Below are positions 23,380-32,607 of a DNA stretch of 39,839 nucleotides, in pieces (positions within the stretch are counted from its first letter, which is position 1; the number at the start of each line of letters is the position of its first letter). Both the position numbers and the translations under genes were made by a program. Origin of the DNA: an uncultured Prevotella sp. (lineage in GTDB: Bacteria; Bacteroidota; Bacteroidia; Bacteroidales; Bacteroidaceae). The stretch spans positions 1 through 39,839 of the forward strand of contig URLI01000018.1 of NCBI GenBank assembly GCA_900548585.1, read 5' to 3'. The notes under the pieces are model-generated. The model searched no databases. It was given only the letters and a program-made list of their open reading frames with translations, and was not told where the DNA came from.

Positions 23380-23470
23380 GGAAAAAATGCAAAAACGCAA
23401 AATATTGTATTTTTTTCTTGCTTGCATATAAGAAAAAATCCAAAATATTGCGTCGTTTAGTTTTTTTTTA

Positions 23471-23478
23471 TATTTTCG
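23471..23478 (+). promoter_or_regulatory. Possible promoter of the outer-membrane barrel gene (TATTTTCG)
   Basis: TATTTTCG, followed by CA, has one mismatch to TAnnTTTG and lies after a run of nine T residues. It would give a leader of about 105 nt before the ATG at 23588. Confidence 0.3.
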
Positions 23479-23587
23479 CACAATCAAAACAAAGCAATGC
23501 CGGAAGCTTGAAGAAGGCGCATGGTTGGTGGTCGCAGTTTTAACTGCGTACCAATGTCAATCGGGAATGTTGAAGAAAACCTGTATT

Positions 23588-25873
23588 ATGAAAAAGCATA
23601 TAATATCATTATTGTTTTCCTCGGCATGTTGTGTTTGCTCGATGGCGCAGAGTGTAAACGGCGTAGTGACGGGAAATGACAGCATTGCCATCCCTCTTGC
23701 CACAGTGTCGCTGCTTCAGGCAAGTGACTCCGCATACATAACCGGCTGCATCGGCAAGGATGACGGGACGTTCTCGTTTGACGCCTCTCCAGGCAAGAAG
23801 CTGGTGAAGGTGTCATGCGTTGGCTACAAGACCGCCATACTGCCTGCGGGCGACAAGATGCGCGTCACGTTGCAGGCCTCGGAGCAAAGCCTGAAAGAAG
23901 TGACGGTGACGGCGGTGCGCCCCACGTTCAAGATGACCAACGGGGTGTTCGTCTCCAACATTCAGGGAACGGTGTTCGGCAAGCTTGGCAAGGCAGCCGA
24001 CGTGCTGCAGCAGCTGCCGGTGATGAGCGCCGACGGCAAGAGCGTGCTGGGCAGGGGCGAGCCAATCATTTTCATCAACAACAAGCGGATGCGCAACCGG
24101 AGCGAACTGGAGCGAATAACGAGCGACATGATCAAGGATGTCAGGATTGACATGAACCCCGGGGCGAAGTACGGCTCGGATGTGCGCGCGGTGCTTTTCA
24201 TCACTACCATAAGACCCGTGGGTGAAGGACTCGGCGGCACTTTGACAATGATGGAGAGGGTGTCAAGCTGCTGGACGACATCGGGGGAGATCGACCTGAA
24301 CTACCGCAGGAAGGGGGTTGACGTGTTCCTGAGTTCCTGGTACAACGGATTCAGCAACTTTAAGTACAACCGCAAGGATACTTACGACTTCAAGTATAAA
24401 GGCCAGGGCGTGAATGCCGAATATGACGGCGAAGGGAGCCAGTCGATAAAGAACGGTTTCATCACAGTGGGATTCAACGACCAGCTGAGCGACGTGCAGT
24501 CGCTCGGGGCAACCTACACTTTCTCGAGGATGTTCTCGGGCAACTACGGCCAGGACTACCGCAACCGAGTGGAGAATGACGGTGTCCTCACATGGTATGA
24601 CACGAGCTCGCGCGAATTTGCGCAGAACGGGAAACACGACGTGAGCGTTTATTACGAAAACAAGTTCAGCGACAAGTTATCGCTGAATGTGGATGGGACA
24701 TACGTCCACAATGACGCCAACAGCAGACAGACAATAACCGACACGCATGCCGGAAGCAACGCCATGATTTTGCCGGTTTCCGACACCAAGTCGGACATGG
24801 GCGCGCTCAAGACCGTCCTCACGTCGCCAGTCGCTGGCGGCAGCCTGGAATACGGATTTGAGACCACCTATACGCGCTTCCGGCAGAAGTATGAAGTGGG
24901 TGGCAACGACAAAGGCGGCGTGCTGCGGGCCAATGACAACGAGTCGCGCCAGTCGGCAGCGAACCTATTTGCCACTTACAGCAGGAGTTTCGGGACGCTC
25001 TATGCGCAGTTGGGGCTTAAGTATGAGTATTCCGACTACGACTACTATGCCGGCGGCAAGATTATTGAGGGGAGCAGCCGCACCTACAACCGCATTCTGC
25101 CATCGGTCTCGCTGTCACAAACCTTTGGCAGGCTCTCAATGATGCTAAGTTACAACGTATACACCAACAGCCCTACCTACGACCAGTTGGATGAGGCATT
25201 GCGGTATATGAGCGATTTCCGTTACAACAGGGGCAATTCAATGCTGAAGCCCACTTACCAGCACGAAGTCTCACTGACAACGTCATGCAAGGACTTCCAG
25301 TTGTATTGCTATTATTCATACAAGAAAGACGCCATAATCACGTCGTTTGACGTCATGGAGCAAATCCCGGCCGTTGTCGCAAGCGAGACCAACAACTCCT
25401 ATTCCTCATTATATACGATGGTGTCATACGCGCCAACCTTATTCAATATATGGAAACCATCGTGGTATGTGTTTATGTACAAGCAATGGATGGAATACAG
25501 GGGGCTAAACTACAACCACCCGCAGTTTGGCATGTTATGGAAAAACGTGCTGTCGCTTCCCAAGAACTGGATCGTGACAGTCAACGCCACAGGAACCCTC
25601 AAGGGCAACGGAGACACATACATGTCACAGCCGTCGCTGAAGGTTGACTTGTCTGTCCAGAAGAACATGAAGAACTGGTGGGTGAAGCTGGGGGTCACGG
25701 ACCTGTTCAACGCGAAGGAGAAAGGCTATTCAAGATACGACAAAGTATATACTTCACACGAGGTGGACTATCGCGACCCAGTCGTGAGCCTGACGGTATC
25801 ATATTCATTCAATCCCGCAAAGTCGAAATACAAAGGGCAGAAGGCCGGGCAAAGCGAGCTGAACCGGCTGTAA
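23588..25873 (+). CDS. TonB-dependent-receptor-like outer-membrane beta-barrel protein (OMP_b-brl_3 type)
   Basis: This 761-residue protein starts MKKHIISLLFSSACCVCSMA with a signal peptide ending near SMAQ. Residues of about 22-100 form a carboxypeptidase-regulatory-like domain (VNGVVTGNDSIAIPLATVSL). A plug-like region includes LGKAADVLQQLPVMSADGKS and IFINNKRM. A beta-barrel rich in alternating aromatic strands runs to the C-terminus, ending near VVSLTVSYSFNP with a short basic tail. This is the PF14905 family, common in Bacteroidota. No SusD partner is adjacent, so a glycan-uptake role is not indicated, and the substrate is unknown. An upstream in-frame ATG at 23525 is rejected because the signal peptide begins at 23588. 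Confidence 0.88.
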   Translation: MKKHIISLLFSSACCVCSMAQSVNGVVTGNDSIAIPLATVSLLQASDSAYITGCIGKDDGTFSFDASPGKKLVKVSCVGYKTAILPAGDKMRVTLQASEQSLKEVTVTAVRPTFKMTNGVFVSNIQGTVFGKLGKAADVLQQLPVMSADGKSVLGRGEPIIFINNKRMRNRSELERITSDMIKDVRIDMNPGAKYGSDVRAVLFITTIRPVGEGLGGTLTMMERVSSCWTTSGEIDLNYRRKGVDVFLSSWYNGFSNFKYNRKDTYDFKYKGQGVNAEYDGEGSQSIKNGFITVGFNDQLSDVQSLGATYTFSRMFSGNYGQDYRNRVENDGVLTWYDTSSREFAQNGKHDVSVYYENKFSDKLSLNVDGTYVHNDANSRQTITDTHAGSNAMILPVSDTKSDMGALKTVLTSPVAGGSLEYGFETTYTRFRQKYEVGGNDKGGVLRANDNESRQSAANLFATYSRSFGTLYAQLGLKYEYSDYDYYAGGKIIEGSSRTYNRILPSVSLSQTFGRLSMMLSYNVYTNSPTYDQLDEALRYMSDFRYNRGNSMLKPTYQHEVSLTTSCKDFQLYCYYSYKKDAIITSFDVMEQIPAVVASETNNSYSSLYTMVSYAPTLFNIWKPSWYVFMYKQWMEYRGLNYNHPQFGMLWKNVLSLPKNWIVTVNATGTLKGNGDTYMSQPSLKVDLSVQKNMKNWWVKLGVTDLFNAKEKGYSRYDKVYTSHEVDYRDPVVSLTVSYSFNPAKSKYKGQKAGQSELNRL

Positions 25874-25966
25874 TGACCACCGCGTGGGTTGGATGCCGCT
25901 CACGCAAATAGGTGCAAGGGAGCAAAAAAAGTGTTGCGATTTCTTTTTTATTTGCCTCTCTTGCAC

Positions 25967-25974
25967 TATCTTTG
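25967..25974 (+). promoter_or_regulatory. -7 element (TATCTTTG) of the SpmAB-like gene
   Basis: TATCTTTG is followed by CACTCTGT and then the ATG at 25983, so the start codon is eight bases behind the element. Confidence 0.65.
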
Positions 25975-25982
25975 CACTCTGT

Positions 25983-27215
25983 ATGGTGCTGAACTACATT
26001 TGGATTGCGTTTTTCGTCATCGCGTTCGCCATCGGGCTTGTGCGCCTGGTGTTCCTCGGTGACGTTGACGTGTTCCCTGCGATGATGGACTCCACCTTCT
26101 CGTCGTCGAAGACCGCATTCGAGATCTCGCTCGGGCTGACCGGCGTGCTGACGCTGTGGCTCGGCGTGATGAAGATCGGCGAGAGGGGGGGCGTTGTCAA
26201 TGCGTTAGCGCGGGTGCTGTCGCCGGTGTTCGCGCGGCTGTTCCCCGACATTCCCAAGGGGCATCCCGTGACGGGCAGCATCTTCATGAACATCGCGGCG
26301 AACATGCTGGGGCTCGACAACGCAGCGACACCGCTCGGCCTGAAGGCGATGGAGCAGCTGCAGGAACTGAACCCAAGGAAGGACACGGCGAGCAACCCGA
26401 TGATAATGTTCCTCGTGCTGAACACCTCGGGGCTGACAATAATACCGGTGTCGGTGATGGTTTACCGCGCGCAACTGGGCGCGGCGCAGCCCACCGACAT
26501 ATTCATCCCGATACTGCTGGCGACGTTCTTCTCCACCCTCGCCGGGATAATCACGACATCGGTTTACCAGAGGATCAACCTGCTCAACGGGGTGATGCTC
26601 GCCACGCTCGGCGGGCTTTCGCTATTCGTGGCGGCGGTGATATGGGGCTTCTCCGCAATGGACAAGGCACTGGTCAACACCGTGAGCACGTCGGTCGCGA
26701 ACATATTGCTGATGACGATAATCGTGGCATTCATCATCGCCGGCGTGGTGAGGAAGGCCAACGTGTATGAGGCTTTCATCGAGGGGGCGAAGGACGGCTT
26801 CGCCACCGCCGTGAGGATAATACCATACCTGGTGGCGATACTCGTGGGCATAGGCGTGTTCCGCGCCTCGGGGGCAATGGACATGCTCGTGGGCGGCATA
26901 GGATGGGCGGTGAAGGCCTGCGGGATGGACGGCGACTTCGTTGCCGCGCTGCCCACGGCGCTGATGAAGCCGCTGTCGGGAAGCGGGGCGCGCGGCATGA
27001 TGGTCGACACTATGACAACCTACGGCGCAGACTCCTTCGTGGGCCGCCTGTCGTGCATCTTCCAAGGCTCAACAGACACCACGTTCTACATCCTCGCCGT
27101 ATATTTCGGCAGCGTGGCAGTGAGGAAAACGCGGCATGCCGTGGCGTGCGGGCTGCTTGCCGACCTCGCCGGCATCATCGCGGCGATATTCGTGGGATAT
27201 ATGTTCTTCGGGTGA
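25983..27215 (+). CDS. Fused SpmA-SpmB-like membrane protein with nucleoside-recognition (Gate) domains
   Basis: This 410-residue inner-membrane protein contains two Gate/nucleoside-recognition domains in one chain. The SpmA-like half (about 1-200) includes the family segment NIAANMLGLDNAATPLGLKA and MFLVLNTSGLTIIPVSV. The SpmB-like half (about 230-410) includes RIIPYLVAILVGIGVFRASG and the tail PLSGSGARGMM...TDTTFYILAVYFGS. In spore formers SpmA and SpmB are separate and affect spore-core dehydration. In Bacteroidota, which do not sporulate, the fused form has no settled role, and a small-molecule transport role is inferred. The longer frame from 25884 contains the promoter, so the ATG at 25983 is used. 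It is followed by the flippase after 36 bp. Confidence 0.9.
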   Translation: MVLNYIWIAFFVIAFAIGLVRLVFLGDVDVFPAMMDSTFSSSKTAFEISLGLTGVLTLWLGVMKIGERGGVVNALARVLSPVFARLFPDIPKGHPVTGSIFMNIAANMLGLDNAATPLGLKAMEQLQELNPRKDTASNPMIMFLVLNTSGLTIIPVSVMVYRAQLGAAQPTDIFIPILLATFFSTLAGIITTSVYQRINLLNGVMLATLGGLSLFVAAVIWGFSAMDKALVNTVSTSVANILLMTIIVAFIIAGVVRKANVYEAFIEGAKDGFATAVRIIPYLVAILVGIGVFRASGAMDMLVGGIGWAVKACGMDGDFVAALPTALMKPLSGSGARGMMVDTMTTYGADSFVGRLSCIFQGSTDTTFYILAVYFGSVAVRKTRHAVACGLLADLAGIIAAIFVGYMFFG

Positions 27216-27251
27216 GCCGCAGGACTGAACTGACAAACAAGACATAAGCAA

Positions 27252-28742
27252 ATGGCTAATCTGAAATCACTGGCAAAGGACACTGCAATATACGGCCTGC
27301 CGAGCATCGTGGCGCGGTTCATCAACTACCTGCTTGTGCCGATACAGACCGAGTGCTTTGCCGCATCAGGGGGCGAGTATGGCATAATAACCAACGTGTA
27401 TGCCTACGTCTCGCTTATGATAATCCTGCTCACATACGGCATGGAGACGGCGTTCTTCCGCTTCATGACGAAGGAGGGGGAGAACCCCGTCCGCATATAC
27501 TCCACCACGCTGCGCATGGTGGGCTTCACGTCGCTCGCCACGACGGCTCTCGTCCTGCTCTTCCTGCGCCCCGTGGCGGCGGCGGTGGGATACGCGGACC
27601 ATCCCGGCTACATAGCCGTGATGTATGCCACGGTGGCGATGGACGCCTTCACGGCAATACCGTTCGCATACCTGCGGATAAAGCACCGCCCGGTGAAGTT
27701 CGCCGTGCTGAAGATTGCCAACATCGTGATGAACATCATCCTCAACCTCGCTTACCTCGTGGTGCTGCCGGCACTGAAGATCAACCTGTTCGGCATCTAC
27801 GACGAGCGGTTCACGCTCGACGTGGCATTCGTGTTCTACATCAACATAATTTGCTCCGCGTTCACCCTGCTCCTGCTGCACCGCGAGTTGCGCGGCATGA
27901 CCGGCGGGTTCGACAGGCGCGCCTGCCTGCGCATGCTCTCGTATGCGTGGCCGCTGCTGGTGATGGGGCTGGCGGGGCAGCTCAACCAGGCGGCATCGCA
28001 GATCCTGTTCCCACACTTCTACGACGGCAGCGTGGCCGAGGCCCGCGCGCAGCTCGGCATCTACGGCGCGAGCATCAAGATAGCGATGATAATGGTGATG
28101 ATAACGCAGGCGTTCCGCTTTGCCTATGAGCCGTTCGTGTTCGGCAACAAAGACGCCGACAAGCGCGAGACGTATGCCAAGGCGATGAAATACTACGTCA
28201 TCTTCACGCTCCTCGCCTTCCTCGCCGTGATGGGCTACATGGACATCCTGCGGTTCATCATCGGCAAGTCGTACTGGGAGGGGCTGCGCGTCGTGCCGAT
28301 AGTGATGGCGGCGGAGATAATGTTCGGCGTGTTCTTCAACCTCTCGTTCTGGTACAAGCTCACCGACCGCACCATCTGGGGCGCGTATTTCTCGGGCATC
28401 GGCGCCGCCGTGCTGATAGTGATCGACATCCTGCTGATACCGCGCTTCAGTTATATGGCGTGCGCGTGGGCGGGCTTCGCGGCATACGCCGTGTCGATGT
28501 TGCTGTCCTATTTCATCGGGCAGAGATACTACCCCATCAACTACCCCGTGCGCGAGATACTCATGTATGCCGGCATAGCCATGGTGCTTTATGCCGCGAT
28601 AAGCGCGAGCAACAGCCACCTGCCCATGTGGGCGGCGCTCATGGCGAACACTGCGGCGGTGCTGGTGTTTGCCGCGATCGTGGTGAAGCGCGACTTGCCC
28701 CTGCGCAGCCTGCCCGTGGTGGGGAAGTTTTTCAGGAACTGA
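27252..28742 (+). CDS. Polysaccharide flippase (Wzx/MATE-like lipopolysaccharide biosynthesis protein)
   Basis: This 496-residue protein has about 12-14 membrane segments, starting MANLKSLAKDTAIYGLPSIV. It is typical of the polysaccharide transport (Wzx/RfbX-like) branch of the MOP superfamily. These proteins move lipid-linked oligosaccharides across the inner membrane. The early segment RFINYLLVPIQT, followed by EYGIITNVYAYVSLMIIL, is characteristic. It follows the SpmAB-like gene by 36 bp and precedes the S46 peptidase by 37 bp, so these may share a transcript. The substrate (O-antigen, capsule or exopolysaccharide) is unknown. Confidence 0.9.
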   Translation: MANLKSLAKDTAIYGLPSIVARFINYLLVPIQTECFAASGGEYGIITNVYAYVSLMIILLTYGMETAFFRFMTKEGENPVRIYSTTLRMVGFTSLATTALVLLFLRPVAAAVGYADHPGYIAVMYATVAMDAFTAIPFAYLRIKHRPVKFAVLKIANIVMNIILNLAYLVVLPALKINLFGIYDERFTLDVAFVFYINIICSAFTLLLLHRELRGMTGGFDRRACLRMLSYAWPLLVMGLAGQLNQAASQILFPHFYDGSVAEARAQLGIYGASIKIAMIMVMITQAFRFAYEPFVFGNKDADKRETYAKAMKYYVIFTLLAFLAVMGYMDILRFIIGKSYWEGLRVVPIVMAAEIMFGVFFNLSFWYKLTDRTIWGAYFSGIGAAVLIVIDILLIPRFSYMACAWAGFAAYAVSMLLSYFIGQRYYPINYPVREILMYAGIAMVLYAAISASNSHLPMWAALMANTAAVLVFAAIVVKRDLPLRSLPVVGKFFRN

Positions 28743-28779
28743 CAAGCGACATTTAATAACAAATAAAAATAATAATACA

Positions 28780-30906
28780 ATGAAGAAACTATTATTTCTA
28801 ATCTCAATGGTGACAATGTTCCCGTGGCAGCAGGCGCGCGCCGACGAGGGCATGTGGACGCTCTACAACCTGCCGTGGGCAGTGTACGAACAGATGAGGG
28901 CCGAGGGCTTCGACATGCCTTACGACGCGCTCTACAGCGGAGAGGACGCGCTGAAGAACTGCGTCGTCAATTTCTCGGGATATTGCTCCGGCGTGGTGGT
29001 CAGCCCCGACGGGCTGGTGTTCACCAACCACCACTGCGGCTTCGAGAGCATACGCAGCCATTCCACCGTGGAGCACGACTACATGCTGAACGGCTTCTTA
29101 GCAAAGACCTACGAGGAGGAACTGCCGAACGAGAACATGTTCGTGAGCTTCATGGTTGACCAGAACGACGTGACCGGCAGGATTGCAGCCATCGCGAAGG
29201 CAAATGGCGTTGACATGGATGACATGGACGAACTCATCGACTCGCTGCAGAACGTGATGAACGACTCGGTGAAGAACATCGACAAGACATATCACATCGA
29301 GATAAAGCCTTTCTACGAGGGAAACAAATACTACGCCACGACATACCAGATGTTCACCGACCTGCGACTGGTGTTCACCGTGCCAAAGTCGATGGGCAAG
29401 TTCGGAGGCGAGACCGACAACTGGATGTACCCGCGACAGACATGCGACTTCTCCGTGTTCCGCATCTACGCCGACCCCAAGACCAACGGACCGGCGGCCT
29501 ACAGCAAGGACAACGTGCCTTACCACCCGAAACGGTGGGCAAAGGTGTCTATGCAGGGATACAAGGATGGCGACTTCGCCATGACCGTGGGATACCCGGG
29601 GACGACGAACCGCTACCTCTCGAGCTTCGGCATAAAGGAGATGCGCGATGCAGAGAACGCCGTCCGGGCACAGGTGCGCGGCGTGAAGCAGGAGATAATG
29701 AAACGCCACATGGACGCATCGGAGGCCGTGCGCATCAAGTATGACTCGAAATACGCGCAGAGCTCCAACTACTGGAAGAACTCCATAGGCATGAACAAGT
29801 GCATCGACTCGGTGGGCATAGTGAACCTCAAGCAGCAGCACGAGGCAAGGATACGCGACTATCAGGAAAAGACGGGCTACCTGAAGGGGGAACTCGACAT
29901 CGACGGACTGGGCAAACTCTACCAGAAGCGTTTCGAGACGACACGCGCGATGAACTATTTCTTCGAGACGTTCTACCGCTCGAACGAACTCGTGACGCGC
30001 TCGCTGAAGGTCAACTCGATGCAGGTGGAGATGCAGGGTCCGGAGGACAAGCCTGAGAAACAATACTGCGTGATCGACGACAACAGCGACCAGTGGGACG
30101 CAGCGCTCGACAAGGAGGTGCTCGCCGCGCTGATGAAGAACTACCGCGAGCATGTCGACGGGAAATACCTGCCGGACTTCTATACCACAATCGACAAGGA
30201 TTTCGGGGGTAACTATGCAAAATACGTCGACCACCTTTACAAGAAATCGGTGCTGATGAAGAAGGGCAAGAAACTGTTCACCAACAAGAAGAATTTCGTG
30301 AAAGACCCCGGCGTAAGCATGGGCATCGACCTGCTCGCGGAAATCGCAATGATGTATGCCGAGGTCGGCGATGCGAGCAAGGAGATTGCAAGGCAGGAGA
30401 GAATGCTCTGTGCCGCTAAACTGCGCATGGAGGAGGATATGCCGCACTACTCCGACGCGAACTTCACGATGCGGCTGAGCTACGGACAGGTGGGAGGCTT
30501 CATGCTCAACGGCTCGCCGTCGGGCTACTACACGACGGCCGAGAGCCTGCTCGCGAAGATGAAACGTGCCGGCGAGGTGGAGGACTACTATGCCGAGCCG
30601 ATAATGCACGAACTGTTCAGCAAGACCGACTACACGCCATATTCCGACAAGACCACGGGCAAGATGCAACTGTGCTTCCTGACAAACAACGACATCACGG
30701 GCGGCAACAGCGGCTCGCCGATGTTCAACGGAAAGGGAGAACTCATCGGACTGGCTTTCGACGGTAACTGGGACAGCCTCTCGAGCGACATCTTCTTCGA
30801 CACGAAACTCGCACGATGCATCGGCGCAGACATCCGCTACGTCCTTTACATGATGGACAAGTGGGGACACGCCGACCGGCTGCTGAAGGAAATAAACGCG
30901 CAATAG
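28780..30906 (+). CDS. dpp7: S46-family dipeptidyl-peptidase, DPP7-like specificity
   Basis: This 708-residue exported protease starts MKKLLFLISMVTMFPWQQAR, cleaved near ARADEG, and acts in the periplasm or envelope. It should release dipeptides from peptide N-termini for use as nutrients. The catalytic triad is visible as H85 (TNHHCGFES), D223 (QTCDFSVFRIY) and S644 (GGNSGSPMF). The residue 18 after the serine controls P1 specificity in this family. Glycine there gives DPP7 (hydrophobic P1) and arginine gives DPP11 (acidic P1). Here it is G662 in AFDGNWDSL, so DPP7-type is predicted. A QTCDFS segment replaces the HTGDFS-type segment I remember for the family. A hairpin follows the gene. Confidence 0.93.
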   Translation: MKKLLFLISMVTMFPWQQARADEGMWTLYNLPWAVYEQMRAEGFDMPYDALYSGEDALKNCVVNFSGYCSGVVVSPDGLVFTNHHCGFESIRSHSTVEHDYMLNGFLAKTYEEELPNENMFVSFMVDQNDVTGRIAAIAKANGVDMDDMDELIDSLQNVMNDSVKNIDKTYHIEIKPFYEGNKYYATTYQMFTDLRLVFTVPKSMGKFGGETDNWMYPRQTCDFSVFRIYADPKTNGPAAYSKDNVPYHPKRWAKVSMQGYKDGDFAMTVGYPGTTNRYLSSFGIKEMRDAENAVRAQVRGVKQEIMKRHMDASEAVRIKYDSKYAQSSNYWKNSIGMNKCIDSVGIVNLKQQHEARIRDYQEKTGYLKGELDIDGLGKLYQKRFETTRAMNYFFETFYRSNELVTRSLKVNSMQVEMQGPEDKPEKQYCVIDDNSDQWDAALDKEVLAALMKNYREHVDGKYLPDFYTTIDKDFGGNYAKYVDHLYKKSVLMKKGKKLFTNKKNFVKDPGVSMGIDLLAEIAMMYAEVGDASKEIARQERMLCAAKLRMEEDMPHYSDANFTMRLSYGQVGGFMLNGSPSGYYTTAESLLAKMKRAGEVEDYYAEPIMHELFSKTDYTPYSDKTTGKMQLCFLTNNDITGGNSGSPMFNGKGELIGLAFDGNWDSLSSDIFFDTKLARCIGADIRYVLYMMDKWGHADRLLKEINAQ

Positions 30907-30912
30907 ACAACA

Positions 30913-30954
30913 GCGTTCCCCGGACATCGCAAATGGCGGCGTGCCGGGGAACGC
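30913..30954 (+). terminator. Hairpin after the S46 peptidase
   Basis: An 11-bp perfect stem (GCGTTCCCCGG / CCGGGGAACGC) has a 20-nt loop and is not followed by a clear T-run. It lies seven bases past the stop. Confidence 0.6.
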
Positions 30955-31045
30955 ATCACAATCACAAAAAAAACAAACACCTCTGACGACAACAAGGACG
31001 CAGAGTGTCATAATCAAGCATAAAAACCTATAACACATTACTTTA

Positions 31046-31795
31046 ATGAAAAATTTATTATTACTGGGCTTGTGCGCGCTATGCATCACATCATGCACCG
31101 CAAGCGGGAAAAGCGACAACGGCAGAGTTACTGAGAAGAAGCGTGTTGCCTCAGACAGGCAGGCGAGGGAATCGCCGCAAGACAATGGCTTCGTCACGCC
31201 AGACTTGTCGCTGCTGGAGTTAAAAGGACATGTCAAGAGCGTCAAATACATCAAGGGCGATGATGAGGACCTGTCGTACACCTTCGACAAGAACGGTTTC
31301 CTTTCTTCTTATCCTTGCCATCACTACGAGGAATACGACTTCATCTTCAAGGACGGCAAGGCGGTTGGCGAGGACTTCTCGTCGGAACGCAATGCCAAGG
31401 GGCAACTCACACAGTTCTCATGCGGCTCGGCGGTTGAGGCAATGGACGGCGGCGGCTCTGGCTTCGACGCACACAGCATTAGTTATGATGCTGACGGAAG
31501 GCCATTCTCCATAGAGCATTTCAGTATGAAATATAACTACGACATGCAAAATGAATATGATGAAAGGGGACTGTGCATACTTTCCACAAAGAAAGTGAGT
31601 GTTTTCGGAATAGAGCCTTGTTTCTTAGACATAAAAACCACATACACCTACACCAAGTTCGATGAGATCGGCAACTGGACAGAGCGCGAGTGCAAGGCGC
31701 GCATCGTGGAATGGGAGGACGAGGAGCATACCTCAAAAAAGAATGTCACCGACAGCAGAGAAGTGGAGAAACGTGTGATTACATATTACCGCTGA
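31046..31795 (+). CDS. Lipoprotein of unknown function, first of a tandem pair
   Basis: This 249-residue protein starts MKNLLLLGLCALCITSC, a lipoprotein signal with C17. After a charged linker it has the block GFVTPDLSLLELKGHVKSVK, then YDFIFKDGKAVG. The end is YTYTKFDEIGNWTER...EVEKRVITYYR. The GNWTER pattern resembles YD/RHS-type repeats seen in other Bacteroidota surface lipoproteins. The protein encoded 76 bp downstream is a clear paralogue along its whole length. Its function is unknown. It is probably anchored in the outer or inner membrane. Confidence 0.8.
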   Translation: MKNLLLLGLCALCITSCTASGKSDNGRVTEKKRVASDRQARESPQDNGFVTPDLSLLELKGHVKSVKYIKGDDEDLSYTFDKNGFLSSYPCHHYEEYDFIFKDGKAVGEDFSSERNAKGQLTQFSCGSAVEAMDGGGSGFDAHSISYDADGRPFSIEHFSMKYNYDMQNEYDERGLCILSTKKVSVFGIEPCFLDIKTTYTYTKFDEIGNWTERECKARIVEWEDEEHTSKKNVTDSREVEKRVITYYR

Positions 31796-31871
31796 CCAGG
31801 CTGGCGTTGATGGCAGCAGCACAAACAAGCTCACGGCTTGTCATTTAAAAACACATTAACAACATATCATT

Positions 31872-32603
31872 ATGAAGAAGTTTTTTTTATTGGTCATTTG
31901 CATTGGCGCGATCATTTCATGCGCCGCCAGCTGCAAAAGTGACAGGGGAAATGGGAAGAGACATGCCGTTCAGGACAAAGGCAACAGGCAGGATGAGGAT
32001 TCGGACAAGAATGCCGGATTCGTCACACCCGACTTGATGCTCTTCGGTGTGAAAGGGCATGTGAAGTCAGTCGAGACAAACGACGGAAAAGAAAAAGTAA
32101 GGATTACGTTTGACGGGAAAGGCTTGCTTGCGTCGTATCCATGCACCGAAGGAAGCCGTGACTTCATCTTCAAGGACGGCAAGGCGGTGGGAAAGTATTT
32201 CTCATCGAAACGCAACGCAAATGGACAGCTCGTCAGGTTTGCATACGAGCCTTATGAAGATATGGATGAACACTGGTATACAGATATATACGAACTGACA
32301 TACAATGCCAGTGGGAGGGTGGTCACCACTGTGCAAACTGGCTGGGAGAGTTCTTCCACAACCAAACACGAATACGACGGCAAAGAGTTATGCACCAGGG
32401 AGGTGTGTGAAGGCATGGCGGAGTCTCTCGGCTACAAGGTCATCACGACCTACACCTACACCAAGTTCGATGACCGTGGCAACTGGACGGAGCGCAAGTG
32501 CAAAGTGCACAGTGTTGAGTGGGAAGGCGAAGAGGAAACCGCAGAAAAGAACACCTCAGACGCCACGTCTGTCGAGAAGCGCGTCATAACATATTACCGC
32601 TGA
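31872..32603 (+). CDS. Lipoprotein of unknown function, second of a tandem pair
   Basis: This 243-residue paralogue of the preceding gene has a lipobox cysteine at residue 17 (IISC). The shared blocks FVTPDLMLFGVKGHVKSVE, DFIFKDGKAVGKYFSSKRNA and YTYTKFDDRGNWTERK are in the same order. The middle third, about residues 125-185, differs most, so the two copies have diverged there. The C-terminus VEKRVITYYR is identical in both. The pair probably arose by tandem duplication. Its stop is four bases from the convergent glycosyltransferase stop. Confidence 0.8.
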   Translation: MKKFFLLVICIGAIISCAASCKSDRGNGKRHAVQDKGNRQDEDSDKNAGFVTPDLMLFGVKGHVKSVETNDGKEKVRITFDGKGLLASYPCTEGSRDFIFKDGKAVGKYFSSKRNANGQLVRFAYEPYEDMDEHWYTDIYELTYNASGRVVTTVQTGWESSSTTKHEYDGKELCTREVCEGMAESLGYKVITTYTYTKFDDRGNWTERKCKVHSVEWEGEEETAEKNTSDATSVEKRVITYYR

Positions 32604-32607
32604 GAGA

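Noticed and set aside
27366..28853. A 495-codon minus-strand frame opposite the flippase
   Set aside because: It is His/Arg/Glu-rich with no recognisable fold, and the opposite strand encodes a clear membrane transporter.
29098..31290. A 730-codon open frame on the minus strand opposite the S46 peptidase
   Set aside because: It is fully antisense to an intact, motif-complete protease gene. It has no recognisable domain and arises from GC-rich codon use.
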